Under the pieces are notes generated by a model that made no database searches, was not told the origin of the DNA, and worked only from the letters and a program-made list of their open reading frames with translations. A program made the position numbers and the translations under genes. Below are positions 16,212-22,355 of a stretch of 31,877 bases of DNA, one piece after another. Position 1 is the first letter of the stretch. Every line of letters starts with the position of its first letter. Source of the DNA: a virus; the IMG/VR virus record IMGVR_UViG_3300037247_000117, positions 1 through 31,877 of that record. One strand, given 5' to 3'.

Positions 16212-16678
16212 GACAAATCACAGACATCATAGTCCACCATTCAGCAAGCACATGGGGCTGCGCAAACGAGATTGATGAATGGCACAGAGACCGGGGCTGG
16301 GATGAAGTTGGATACCATTGGATCATATGCAACGGCGTGCTGGCCCCTGACATGCCGTATAACCAACTCTTTGACGGTATGCTGGAACGGGGCAGGCGCA
16401 CATCACAACAGGGCGCACACTGGAAACGTGGCAACGCTCACAGCATCGGGGTATGTCTGATAGGTTCCGGTGAGTATACGAACTTCCAGTTGATGAAGCT
16501 GTCTGAGTTGCTCTTGTTTCTGATAGATGAACACGGGGTGTCCGCCGGTAAGGTGCGGGGCCATTACGAAGTTGATCCGGGCAAGCCTGAATGCCCGATG
16601 ATAGATATGGCGCGGCTCAGGCAAAAGATATCGCGCCGTGAGTTTGTGTTTGAACAGGGTGACGTGTGGAGAACATGA
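16208..16678 (+). CDS. Endolysin: N-acetylmuramoyl-L-alanine amidase, Amidase_2 type (156 aa)
   Basis: The whole protein is one PGRP/Amidase_2 domain of usual length, close to T7 lysozyme in plan. It opens with IIVHHSAS (His10 and His11, one a zinc ligand), then WHRDRGWDEVGYHWII (Tyr36 in the expected catalytic place). Near the end, GHYEVDPGKPECP holds the other likely ligands His119 and Cys129. It would cut the bond between N-acetylmuramic acid and L-alanine in peptidoglycan. No export signal is present, so it should rely on the holin encoded next. It starts with an ATGA overlap to the coiled-coil gene. Confidence 0.93.
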   Translation: MRQITDIIVHHSASTWGCANEIDEWHRDRGWDEVGYHWIICNGVLAPDMPYNQLFDGMLERGRRTSQQGAHWKRGNAHSIGVCLIGSGEYTNFQLMKLSELLLFLIDEHGVSAGKVRGHYEVDPGKPECPMIDMARLRQKISRREFVFEQGDVWRT

Positions 16679-16690
16679 GAGGATAAGGAT

Positions 16691-17011
16691 ATGCCAAGTG
16701 ACGATCATGGATTTGAAACAACATCATTGCCAATAGGCGACACGGGGCCATTCAGGAAAGCCAAGGTGGCAGCGAAGGCCGGACAAGGAACGGCGATTGG
16801 CGCACTGGCCGGTATCGGGGCAGCCGTAGCCGCTAACGCTATCATCGCCAAGAACCCGGACATGGCGGAATATGTGGACAACGACGCGCTAAAGCAAGCT
16901 CTTTATGTCGGCATAACCGGGGCCGCTGCTGTTGGCGGCGGGATAGTATCGGGATTCGTCAACTGTTGGAAAAACTGGTGGCGTCGCCGCTATAACAAAA
17001 AAGGGAACTAA
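16691..17011 (+). CDS. Putative holin (106 aa)
   Basis: Two hydrophobic, Gly/Ala-rich segments at about residues 33-53 (GTAIGALAGIGAAVAANAIIA). Confidence 0.
   Translation: MPSDDHGFETTSLPIGDTGPFRKAKVAAKAGQGTAIGALAGIGAAVAANAIIAKNPDMAEYVDNDALKQALYVGITGAAAVGGGIVSGFVNCWKNWWRRRYNKKGN
16691..17011 (+). CDS. Putative holin, two membrane segments (106 aa)
   Basis: Two Gly/Ala-rich hydrophobic segments lie at about residues 33-53 and 69-90, joined by an acidic loop (NPDMAEYVDNDA). The C-terminus is strongly basic (WWRRRYNKKGN), as in many holins. The gene has an AGAGGATAAGGAT ribosome binding region and follows the amidase by 12 bases. Position, size and topology together suggest a holin that releases the amidase at lysis; no specific holin family was recognised. 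It is the last clear gene of the late operon before the gap and the early promoter. Confidence 0.78.
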   Translation: MPSDDHGFETTSLPIGDTGPFRKAKVAAKAGQGTAIGALAGIGAAVAANAIIAKNPDMAEYVDNDALKQALYVGITGAAAVGGGIVSGFVNCWKNWWRRRYNKKGN

Positions 17012-17256
17012 GCTGATGCTGTGCCGCGTCCGCTGAACCGGTACGACGGCACTATCGACGACGCGACATACCTCTCTGACTGCCCGTATTCTCTCGTCGT
17101 CGACTACAAGGCGTTGCCGGTGCTATGTCTCCCTGGCAGAACCCGGCAACGCCGCCTCCCATCTCGCGGCAAAACAGACCCACGTCAGCCCCCATTCCGC
17201 CGACAAAAAGACTTCGACTCCACTGAAACCCTTATAAACATTGAGAAAGATTCTTG
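17012..17256 (+). other. Intergenic region between late and early genes
   Basis: No convincing gene lies here. A GTG-initiated frame of 79 codons (17021-17260) has no ribosome binding site and an odd composition. The region contains several GTCGAC and CGACGAC motifs and the inverted repeat at 17110-17153. It probably separates the late and early transcription units. No tRNA-like fold and no clear U-tract terminator were found. Confidence 0.6.
17110..17153 (+). repeat. Perfect 11-bp inverted repeat, possible RNA hairpin or terminator
   Basis: GGCGTTGCCGG at 17110-17120 pairs without mismatch with CCGGCAACGCC at 17143-17153 across a 22-base loop. There is no T-run after either arm, so a simple intrinsic terminator is not supported. 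Lying after the last late gene, it could still end transcription with another factor, protect the 3' end of the late mRNA, or be a protein binding site. Confidence 0.6.
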
Positions 17257-17285
17257 TTGACACGCCACGCCACATCATGTATACT
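17257..17285 (+). promoter_or_regulatory. Strong sigma70-type early promoter
   Basis: TTGACA (17257-17262) matches the -35 consensus exactly. After a 17-base spacer comes TATACT (17280-17285), one base from the -10 consensus. Transcription should begin near 17292, about 18 bases before the ATG at 17310, with GGAG at 17297-17300 as ribosome binding site. It is the best promoter in the window and probably drives the long early operon. Confidence 0.85.
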
Positions 17286-17291
17286 ATACAT
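17277..17291 (+). promoter_or_regulatory. 15-bp palindromic operator over the early -10 box
   Basis: ATGTATA-C-TATACAT is a perfect palindrome around one central base. It contains the whole -10 hexamer, so a bound protein would block RNA polymerase. The first gene downstream encodes a ribbon-helix-helix-like protein, a class that binds short symmetric sites as dimers, and it is the natural candidate ligand. That link is inference. Confidence 0.65.
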
Positions 17292-17309
17292 AGATAGGAG
17301 ATGTAAACC

Positions 17310-17507
17310 ATGACGACACAAGAAAAAGAGCGGACCGTTCGGGCGGATGGCAAATCAGCCAATTTCTGGCAATATGATTACATCCACAACCGCATGATTA
17401 AATGGCTGAAAGTGCGGGCAAAAAAGCATCCGGAAGACCCTGCCATGAGCATAAGTGAGTTCATCCGGCGTGCGATGCTCGAGAAGCTGGAGAGGGACAA
17501 GCCATGA
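17310..17507 (+). CDS. Ribbon-helix-helix-like DNA-binding protein, putative early regulator (65 aa)
   Basis: The C-terminal 20 residues, with MSISEFIRRAMLEKLERD, match the second helix of ribbon-helix-helix (CopG/Arc/ParD) proteins. They are preceded by a first helix (NRMIKWLKVRAKKH) and a possible short strand (ANFWQYDYI). Small size, basic charge and position as first gene after a strong promoter with a palindrome over its -10 box suggest an autorepressor of the early operon. No toxin partner is obvious in the next genes, so an antitoxin role is less likely. The fold assignment rests on pattern only. Confidence 0.65.
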   Translation: MTTQEKERTVRADGKSANFWQYDYIHNRMIKWLKVRAKKHPEDPAMSISEFIRRAMLEKLERDKP

Positions 17508-17707
17508 AGTACCGCCTTTGTTGTGAGGATCGTGAGACCGGCGAGGTCCATCGTGGGCCGTGGAACACAAAAGAAGTATCACGCATTGCCTCGTTAATAA
17601 TGCGGGACATGGCGTCCTTCTACAGGTATTGGACCGAAGAGCTTGATCCCCTACCCCCAACCAACATCCCCGAGTTGCTGCGAGAGATACGGGAGGACGG
17701 GACATGA
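17504..17707 (+). CDS. Hypothetical early protein (67 aa)
   Basis: It overlaps the ribbon-helix-helix gene and the next gene by four bases each, so the three are coupled. The N-terminus (MKYRLCCEDRETGEVHRGPW) looks like a beta hairpin. A helical middle and a proline-rich segment (LDPLPPTNIPELL) follow. There is a Cys-Cys pair but no second pair for a zinc site. No family was recognised; it could be a partner or modulator of the regulator upstream, judged from coupling only. Confidence 0.6.
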   Translation: MKYRLCCEDRETGEVHRGPWNTKEVSRIASLIMRDMASFYRYWTEELDPLPPTNIPELLREIREDGT

Positions 17708-18081
17708 GCGAACCTAAACAACACTGGCTGCCGGGATGGAAGGTGGTTTATAGGGGCTACAGAGAAGGCAATCTCTGGTCATGTACAAACCTTTGCCGTG
17801 GCCGGTCTGTCAGATATGTAGAGAGTGAGGCAGTGCAACCCCAAAGGGGCATGGGGCCGCTTACTATTTTCAAAACATGGGCTGAGGCACACGAGTTTCA
17901 GGGGATTCATTTTTCTATGTTTCATACAACATACGCGATTAGAAAGTGTGCATATGTTCAAAGCGAACACAAGGCAGTGTGGGATGGGTCTCGATTCTTC
18001 GAGACAAATCGTTTGCCAGCGGGCACCGCACTGGCCGACGCAGTAATGTTATGGCCGCAAGCAAAGGACTCCAAGCCATGA
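17704..18081 (+). CDS. Hypothetical phage protein (125 aa)
   Basis: The sequence contains WKVVYRGYREGNLWSC, RYVESEAVQPQRGMGPLTIF and AEAHEF, an arrangement I associate with small uncharacterised phage proteins, but I cannot name the family. It appears to be one mixed alpha/beta domain with several aromatic residues and scattered cysteines, and no membrane segment. It is in the coupled string of early genes (ATGA overlaps on both sides). No activity can be proposed from the sequence. Confidence 0.65.
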   Translation: MSEPKQHWLPGWKVVYRGYREGNLWSCTNLCRGRSVRYVESEAVQPQRGMGPLTIFKTWAEAHEFQGIHFSMFHTTYAIRKCAYVQSEHKAVWDGSRFFETNRLPAGTALADAVMLWPQAKDSKP

Positions 18082-18377
18082 AAGAAAAACCGATTGATCT
18101 TAGCGAAGGACCGTGGTGTTGTCCAGAGGCTTACATCATACTTTCTAAAGACGGGACACAGGTTGCGGATATCTGTGACAACGCTTGTGTCGAGGCAAAC
18201 GAAGCTGTCATATCTCACAGCGACCACCTATACCTAGCCGCCCGCGAAGCAATAACCACCCGCGACGAGGCTGTGGTATCTGATAAAAAGTCCGTATACG
18301 AGTGTCTTGCAGAGATCAACGCCGCGATAGAAAAGCTGTCAGTTATCGTCAACGAGATCGAGGAGGCCGCAGGATGA
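18078..18377 (+). CDS. Hypothetical early protein (99 aa)
   Basis: The ATG at 18078 overlaps the preceding stop and is preferred over a longer in-frame start at 17946, which would lie deep inside the neighbour. The N-terminus has GPWCCPEAYIILSKDGTQVADIC, a beta-hairpin-like segment. The C-terminal half is helical and acidic (SVYECLAEINAAIEKLSVIV), perhaps a short coiled coil. No family was recognised. Confidence 0.65.
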   Translation: MKEKPIDLSEGPWCCPEAYIILSKDGTQVADICDNACVEANEAVISHSDHLYLAAREAITTRDEAVVSDKKSVYECLAEINAAIEKLSVIVNEIEEAAG

Positions 18378-18562
18378 CGACCGTACAGGGAGATGGAAAC
18401 CATCGGGTGTGTTGGGCTAGCAAAGTCACAACAACGACGGGGCATGGACAGTGGATAGGACCTGTTTCTGCACAGGCATGGTGCGATAAGGGCAACAGAG
18501 AATACCCCGATATTCATCATTGGGTAGAATGGCGTGGTGAGCCGGGGGTGCCATTAGAATGA
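18374..18562 (+). CDS. Hypothetical early protein (62 aa)
   Basis: It begins with an ATGA overlap at 18374 and is rich in Trp, Gly and His (HHWVEWRG near the end). Ribosome entry is probably by coupling, although AGGAGG occurs upstream at 18360-18365. It overlaps the next small gene by four bases. The composition suggests a compact beta domain, but no motif allows a function to be proposed. Confidence 0.55.
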   Translation: MTTVQGDGNHRVCWASKVTTTTGHGQWIGPVSAQAWCDKGNREYPDIHHWVEWRGEPGVPLE

Positions 18563-18705
18563 ACCTCCGCTCAATGCTATACAAGATCGCCCGCATAATG
18601 GGAGACTGGAATGCCATCAAGAAAGGCCGCGTGGCACGCCGTATTGGACGCAGGGCGGCTGGTAAGGTGACGGGTAGAGGGTTGGGCAGACTGTTTCGGA
18701 AGTAG
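18559..18705 (+). CDS. Very basic small protein (48 aa)
   Basis: A short frame that starts in an ATGA overlap and stops with TAG. It is strongly basic, with KKGRVARRIGRRAAGKVTGR and a final GRLFRK, and has an N-terminal amphipathic helix. Similar small Arg/Lys-rich proteins with a K-x-x-R-x-x-x-R helix followed by a GRxLGRL-type end are common in tailed phages, but none I know has a set function. Nucleic-acid binding is plausible from charge alone. Confidence 0.65.
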   Translation: MNLRSMLYKIARIMGDWNAIKKGRVARRIGRRAAGKVTGRGLGRLFRK

Positions 18706-18732
18706 GCTACAGAGGAAAGGGAGACCAAGACA

Positions 18733-19062
18733 ATGAGACACGGCAGAAGCGGTCCAAGGGTAGAGTCGGGGTGCATGGTGATTCTGTTGGCTGGGATCGT
18801 GGCCATTGTGTTGCTGGCATGCGGAGTGGCACGCGCGTTGATTAAGCAGGACGACATGAGCCGCTTCGGAGCAGACTACATGAACAACTACCACGGCGAC
18901 GTAGAGGCAGCCCTGCTCGACGCCGACGATGAGATTATAAGGTGCTACGATTGCCCCGATGTGATCTTGACTGAGTCAGACGGTGAACAGGACGGTGACG
19001 GAAACTGGCGGTGTCTATCTTGCGCCGCGAAACTTGAAAGGGAGACACAGCATGAAAATTAA
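18733..19062 (+). CDS. Single-pass membrane protein with a zinc-ribbon-like tail (109 aa)
   Basis: GAAAGGGAG precedes the start. One membrane segment spans about residues 15-36 (CMVILLAGIVAIVLLACGVA) after a basic N-terminus. The C-terminal half carries CYDC (71-74) and CLSC (94-97), a four-Cys zinc-binding pattern. A membrane anchor joined to a zinc ribbon is uncommon in phages; it could be a host membrane modulator. The positive-inside rule would put the short N-terminus in the cytoplasm and the ribbon outside, which is odd. It overlaps the next gene by 11 bases. Confidence 0.65.
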   Translation: MRHGRSGPRVESGCMVILLAGIVAIVLLACGVARALIKQDDMSRFGADYMNNYHGDVEAALLDADDEIIRCYDCPDVILTESDGEQDGDGNWRCLSCAAKLERETQHEN

Positions 19063-19267
19063 GAGCATAGAATCACAGAACAGACGTGACTTTTGGGCCA
19101 TATACGTCTGTGAACACTGCAACCATGAACACAGGGGAAGCGGATATGATGACGCCAACTTTCATCAGAACGTAATCCCCGATATGAAATGTCCTGAATG
19201 TGGCAAAAAGGCTGGCGAGAGCTACAGAGGGCTGGCACCAAAACATGACGCAAGCGTTGTCATATAA
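19052..19267 (+). CDS. Zinc-ribbon phage protein (71 aa)
   Basis: The ATG at 19052 follows AAAGGGAG by a suitable spacing. The protein opens MKIKSIESQNRRDFWAIYVC and carries CEHC (20-23) and CPEC (47-50) around GSGYDDANFHQNVIPDMK. The two CxxC pairs spaced by 23 residues form a classic zinc ribbon. I recall similar small proteins in many phages, without known function. Nucleic-acid or protein binding is the usual inference for such ribbons. Confidence 0.75.
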   Translation: MKIKSIESQNRRDFWAIYVCEHCNHEHRGSGYDDANFHQNVIPDMKCPECGKKAGESYRGLAPKHDASVVI

Positions 19268-19281
19268 AGGGAGGCGGGACA

Positions 19282-19662
19282 ATGAGTGTGACGATTGAAC
19301 AAACTTTCAGAAGCGATTCTCCGGGTGCTGGGTTGGGGGCAATGATCTCTGCTCACTATTCAATGGACAACACAGATGGGAAAGAACCTCATGCGTGGAT
19401 TTACGCTCGCACGTCAGAGGAACCTCAGCATAAAGCCGTGTTGTTGTTGAACACTTCCGACTGTGAACAGATCGCCTACAAGCTCAACAAATACCTTGTG
19501 GCGATTGGGGAAAGGAAAGAGCATAGATGGACAGCCCGTGCGCTTCTCGGCGACGACTTCATTCTCTATGAATGTCCTGAGTGTAGCGCCCGTTATCATG
19601 GATTTGATGTCAATGAACGCGGGTGCCCTGATTGTGGGGAAATGGTAGGGATACCAGTTTAA
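19282..19662 (+). CDS. Hypothetical protein with C-terminal zinc ribbon (126 aa)
   Basis: A GGGAGGCGGGAC site precedes the ATG at 19282. Residues 1-90 form a mixed alpha/beta region with AVLLLNTSDCEQIAYKLNKY. The C-terminus holds YECPEC (C98, C101) and GCPDCGE (C115, C118), a compact zinc ribbon. The domain order is the reverse of the previous small ribbon gene, and the two could act together, judged by adjacency only. An 80-base gap without a gene follows before the exonuclease. Confidence 0.65.
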   Translation: MSVTIEQTFRSDSPGAGLGAMISAHYSMDNTDGKEPHAWIYARTSEEPQHKAVLLLNTSDCEQIAYKLNKYLVAIGERKEHRWTARALLGDDFILYECPECSARYHGFDVNERGCPDCGEMVGIPV

Positions 19663-19742
19663 TCGGGAGTGCGCCGGGCGGGGCTGTCCTCCTCCCGCAT
19701 ATCCCCCTGGCTTCGTCCGACGCGGCTCTTAAGGGAGACGAC

Positions 19743-20675
19743 ATGGAAACCACACTTGACCTTGAACGAAGGCGACGCGGTATAACCGGCACAGATATTA
19801 GCGCAATACTTGGGATGAACCCGTGGCGCGGGCCTTTCGACGTCTGGCTTGATAAGACGGGCGAAGGGGTTGGCGTAGTCGAGACGGACGCGATGCGATG
19901 GGGCAAACGGTTGGAGCTTGCGGTCGCTACAGAGTTCACAGAGAACCACCCCGAACTTGGACCCATGACGATGGACGGCAAGACACGAACGAACGCCGCC
20001 GTCCCCATGATTACTGGTACGCCGGACGCCCTGTTTTGTGACGAAGCGCACGGGCTCGAAGTCAAGACGGCATCGTTCAACCGGGGCCAATGGGGGGAAC
20101 CGGGCAGCCTGGACCTCCCGCGCCATTATTATCTGCAATGTCTTTGGTACATGGCGGTCATGGATTGGGACGTCTGGCATGTGTCGGTCCTGATAGGCGG
20201 CCATGATTATCGAGAGTATACGATCAACCGCGATCTGGAAGTCGAAGCCAAGCTCATCCAGAAAGCCCAAGACTTTTGGGAGAACAACGTGCTGGCTAAC
20301 GTGGCCCCTGACATTGACGCGTCTCCCTCCGTCGCCAAATACCTGAAAGCTAAGTACCCGACATCGAGCGACAACATGTTAAAGGGGTCCATCGAACAAG
20401 GTTGCTTATTTAGGGGGCTACAGCTCGCAACACAAAAACGGAAAGAGTTTGAGGATAAAGAAGAGGAACTAAAGAACAAACTCAAATTCGACATAGGCGG
20501 GTCGGCTGGTATCGAGTTCGACACAGGCATCGTCACATGGAAACGAAGCAAGGACGGCAAAAAGACTGACTGGCGCAAGGTAGCTACGGACGCTAAGGCA
20601 ACGCCAGAACAGATAGCGGAGCATACGGAAGTCCGCGAAGGGTCGAGACGGTTCTTAGTGAAGGTTGACAAATAG
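19743..20675 (+). CDS. YqaJ-like viral exonuclease (310 aa)
   Basis: The start at 19743 follows AAGGGAG; a longer frame from 19632 would overlap the neighbour and adds GC-rich, unlikely sequence. The N-terminus has the family mark GITGTDISAILGMNPWRGPF, then RWGKRLE. The nuclease core is TGTPDALF (Asp95) with LEVKTA (Glu106, Lys108), followed by YYLQCLWYMAV (Gln132). This is the PD-(D/E)xK fold of lambda exonuclease and YqaJ, which resects one strand of double-stranded DNA ends. The next gene is its annealing partner RecT, and the two should work together in phage recombination. Confidence 0.92.
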   Translation: METTLDLERRRRGITGTDISAILGMNPWRGPFDVWLDKTGEGVGVVETDAMRWGKRLELAVATEFTENHPELGPMTMDGKTRTNAAVPMITGTPDALFCDEAHGLEVKTASFNRGQWGEPGSLDLPRHYYLQCLWYMAVMDWDVWHVSVLIGGHDYREYTINRDLEVEAKLIQKAQDFWENNVLANVAPDIDASPSVAKYLKAKYPTSSDNMLKGSIEQGCLFRGLQLATQKRKEFEDKEEELKNKLKFDIGGSAGIEFDTGIVTWKRSKDGKKTDWRKVATDAKATPEQIAEHTEVREGSRRFLVKVDK

Positions 20676-20688
20676 GGAGACACACATA

Positions 20689-21549
20689 ATGGGAAGCAAC
20701 GTACCGGCAAAACAAAGCAAGGGCGCAAAGTTCCGCGACATGATAATCGAGAGCGCGGATAGAATCAGAGAGGTTGCGGACAAGGCAGTCGACCCTAAAC
20801 GGTTGGCCCGCATATTTGCGATAGCCGCCAGCCACAACCCAGACCTGTATGAATGCACGAAGCTGTCTATCATATCAACGGCTATGACGGCGGCTGAGTT
20901 GGGGTTGACCGTGGGGGGGTCGCTCGGGCATCTATACCCCGTGCCATACGGGAAAGAGTGTGTCCCAATCATAGGCTACAAGGGCTATGTCACGTTGGCG
21001 ATCCGGTCTGGGAATATTGCTGCCATTGAGGCGCGCAATGTATTCGAGAACGATCAATTCGCCATTGACTATAGCAAGACGCCACAATTCACACACAAGC
21101 CACAGCTATCGAATACCGACAGGGGTGAATACAAGGGCAGTTATTGTGTGTCCACGACCAAAGACGGCATCCAACAATTCACATGGATGGATTGCCATGA
21201 AGTGTTCTTGATACGAAACCGCGCTCCGTCAAGCCGCAAGGGCCCGTGGAAAACCGACCTGTTGGAAATGTGCCGCAAGACCGTTACCCGCCGACACATT
21301 AAGTATCTTGATCTGAGCGGAGCGGCGGCCGATGCGATAGCTATAGCAGAAGCGGCGGAAGTAGGCGTCGTCATCAAGGACATAACGCCGCCCCGTCAGA
21401 ACGCGGAGGCTGCTCTGAGAGACGAACTCGGGTTGAACGAGGGTGAGGCCGCGGAGTACGCCGAGGTCGTGGAGCTTGAACCCGAGACGGATCCACAGGG
21501 CGAGCCGCATCAAGTAGAGCTCACTGAACAGGACAACGTAGGCGAATGA
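20689..21549 (+). CDS. recT: RecT-family single-strand annealing protein (286 aa)
   Basis: TAGGGAG lies before the ATG at 20689. Family features are clear: LARIFAIAASHNPDLYECTK, then IISTAMTAAELGLTVGG and SLGHLYPVPYGKECVPIIGY followed by KGYVTLAIRSG. The middle has WMDCHEVFLIRNRAP and WKTDLLEMCRKTVTRR, and the end is acidic. RecT binds the 3' single strands made by the exonuclease and anneals them to homologous DNA. Length is usual for the family. The stop overlaps the methyltransferase start by four bases. Confidence 0.94.
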   Translation: MGSNVPAKQSKGAKFRDMIIESADRIREVADKAVDPKRLARIFAIAASHNPDLYECTKLSIISTAMTAAELGLTVGGSLGHLYPVPYGKECVPIIGYKGYVTLAIRSGNIAAIEARNVFENDQFAIDYSKTPQFTHKPQLSNTDRGEYKGSYCVSTTKDGIQQFTWMDCHEVFLIRNRAPSSRKGPWKTDLLEMCRKTVTRRHIKYLDLSGAAADAIAIAEAAEVGVVIKDITPPRQNAEAALRDELGLNEGEAAEYAEVVELEPETDPQGEPHQVELTEQDNVGE

Positions 21550-22175
21550 AACCCTTTTATCAGGACGAACAGGCTACAATCTATCACGGGGATTGCCGGG
21601 ACATATTGCCGGGGCTGCCGAAGGTTGATCTTGTGTTGACCGATCCGCCGTATGGGATAGGCTTTAATTACGGGGGATATGATGATTCCCCTGAGTCGTG
21701 GTTCGTGCTTATGGATCGTGTTGTTCCGCAAATGCGAAATGTGGGCGCGTTTGTAGTAATGCCTTGCTGCAAAATTGCCAGACTGGCATGGTGGTATGTA
21801 CACCACACCCCCGACTGGATTATTTGTTGGTATAAGGGGTCTCCTGGGCATTGTGCCCAAATTGGATTCAATGATTGGGAGCCGCTGCTTACTTGGGGTA
21901 AACCCCCTATACAAATGCACGATTATTTTCAAAGCAAATGCGGATTTGATGACAATGGGCACCCATGCCCAAAGCCTATACAGTGGGCTGAGTGGTTAGT
22001 AAAACGAGGGTGTGCTGATGAAGGAACCGTTATCGATCCGTTCATGGGAAGCGGCACAACATTACTCGCGGCCAAGAACTTAGGGCGCAAAGCAATAGGC
22101 ATTGAGATCGAAGAAAGGTATTGCGAGATAGCCGTCCACCGCCTGCGCCAAGGCGTGATGGACTTGGGTTGTTGA
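21546..22175 (+). CDS. DNA methyltransferase, N6-adenine or N4-cytosine, beta-class order (209 aa)
   Basis: The catalytic DPPY motif is at residues 33-36 (LVLTDPPYGIGF), and the S-adenosylmethionine site DPFMGSGTT follows at 164-172, so the catalytic motif precedes the cofactor motif as in beta-class enzymes. The start HGDCRDILPGLPKVDLV is typical. DPPY enzymes methylate the amino group of adenine or, less often, cytosine. No restriction partner is nearby, so it is probably an orphan enzyme that protects phage DNA or marks it. It overlaps recT by four bases. Confidence 0.9.
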   Translation: MKPFYQDEQATIYHGDCRDILPGLPKVDLVLTDPPYGIGFNYGGYDDSPESWFVLMDRVVPQMRNVGAFVVMPCCKIARLAWWYVHHTPDWIICWYKGSPGHCAQIGFNDWEPLLTWGKPPIQMHDYFQSKCGFDDNGHPCPKPIQWAEWLVKRGCADEGTVIDPFMGSGTTLLAAKNLGRKAIGIEIEERYCEIAVHRLRQGVMDLGC

Positions 22176-22180
22176 AGGGG

Positions 22181-22209
22181 TTGACCTTAGCGCCCAAATA
22201 TGTTAAGAT
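22181..22209 (+). promoter_or_regulatory. Putative promoter for the replication gene
   Basis: TTGACC (22181-22186), a 17-base spacer and TAAGAT (22204-22209) form a sigma70-like promoter. A TG at 22201-22202, one base before the -10 box, gives an extended -10 element. It lies just after the methyltransferase and would start a transcript near 22216, leaving a leader of roughly 120 bases before the initiator gene. Confidence 0.6.
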
Positions 22210-22244
22210 AGAAGCAGGATGAAGTGGACTTTGGAGTTCAGACT

Positions 22245-22355
22245 ATGACAGTCACTGACCCGACCGGCAGTTGCACGCCTTTCCAAGGTTCGCTTTATCC
22301 CCTGCCGGGACGGGTCTCTTTTATGAAAGACCTGCCTCATGTATACCATAGTTGA
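22245..22355 (+). CDS. Possible leader peptide (36 aa)
   Basis: A short frame with GGAG at 22232-22235 before its ATG at 22245. It crosses the leader hairpin and ends 16 bases inside the next gene, whose own ribosome binding site is weak. Translating it could therefore both open the hairpin and deliver ribosomes to the initiator gene. The peptide is rich in Pro, Ser and Thr with no known motif. It may only be chance. Confidence 0.35.
   Translation: MTVTDPTGSCTPFQGSLYPLPGRVSFMKDLPHVYHS
22259..22322 (+). terminator. Hairpin followed by a short T-tract, attenuator-like
   Basis: CCCG-A-CCGGCAG (22259-22270) pairs with CTGCCGG-GA-CGGG (22302-22314): 11 base pairs with a small internal loop. TCTCTTTT (22315-22322) follows. 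The 31-base loop contains a smaller stem, CCTT-TCC-AAGG (22278-22288). It lies in the leader between the promoter at 22181 and the initiator gene, so it could attenuate replication-gene transcription. The long loop and imperfect T-run make it a weak terminator. Confidence 0.4.

Noticed and set aside
16691-17011. Duplicate holin entry with incomplete text and zero confidence
   Set aside because: The entry with confidence 0 repeats the holin gene and should be ignored; the full entry that follows it is the intended annotation.
17205-17240. TTCGACTCC segment resembling a tRNA T-arm
   Set aside because: The flanking bases do not form a T-stem, and no acceptor or anticodon arm can be drawn.
17021-17260. 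GTG-started frame of 79 codons in the late-early gap
   Set aside because: No ribosome binding site, a Pro/Arg-rich composition unlike its neighbours, and it runs into the early promoter's -35 box.
19632-19742. Upstream extension of the exonuclease gene
   Set aside because: The AAGGGAG site and family alignment favour the ATG at 19743; the extension overlaps the previous gene.
19659-20270. Antisense frame of 203 codons opposite the exonuclease gene
   Set aside because: It covers the catalytic core of a clear YqaJ exonuclease on the other strand.
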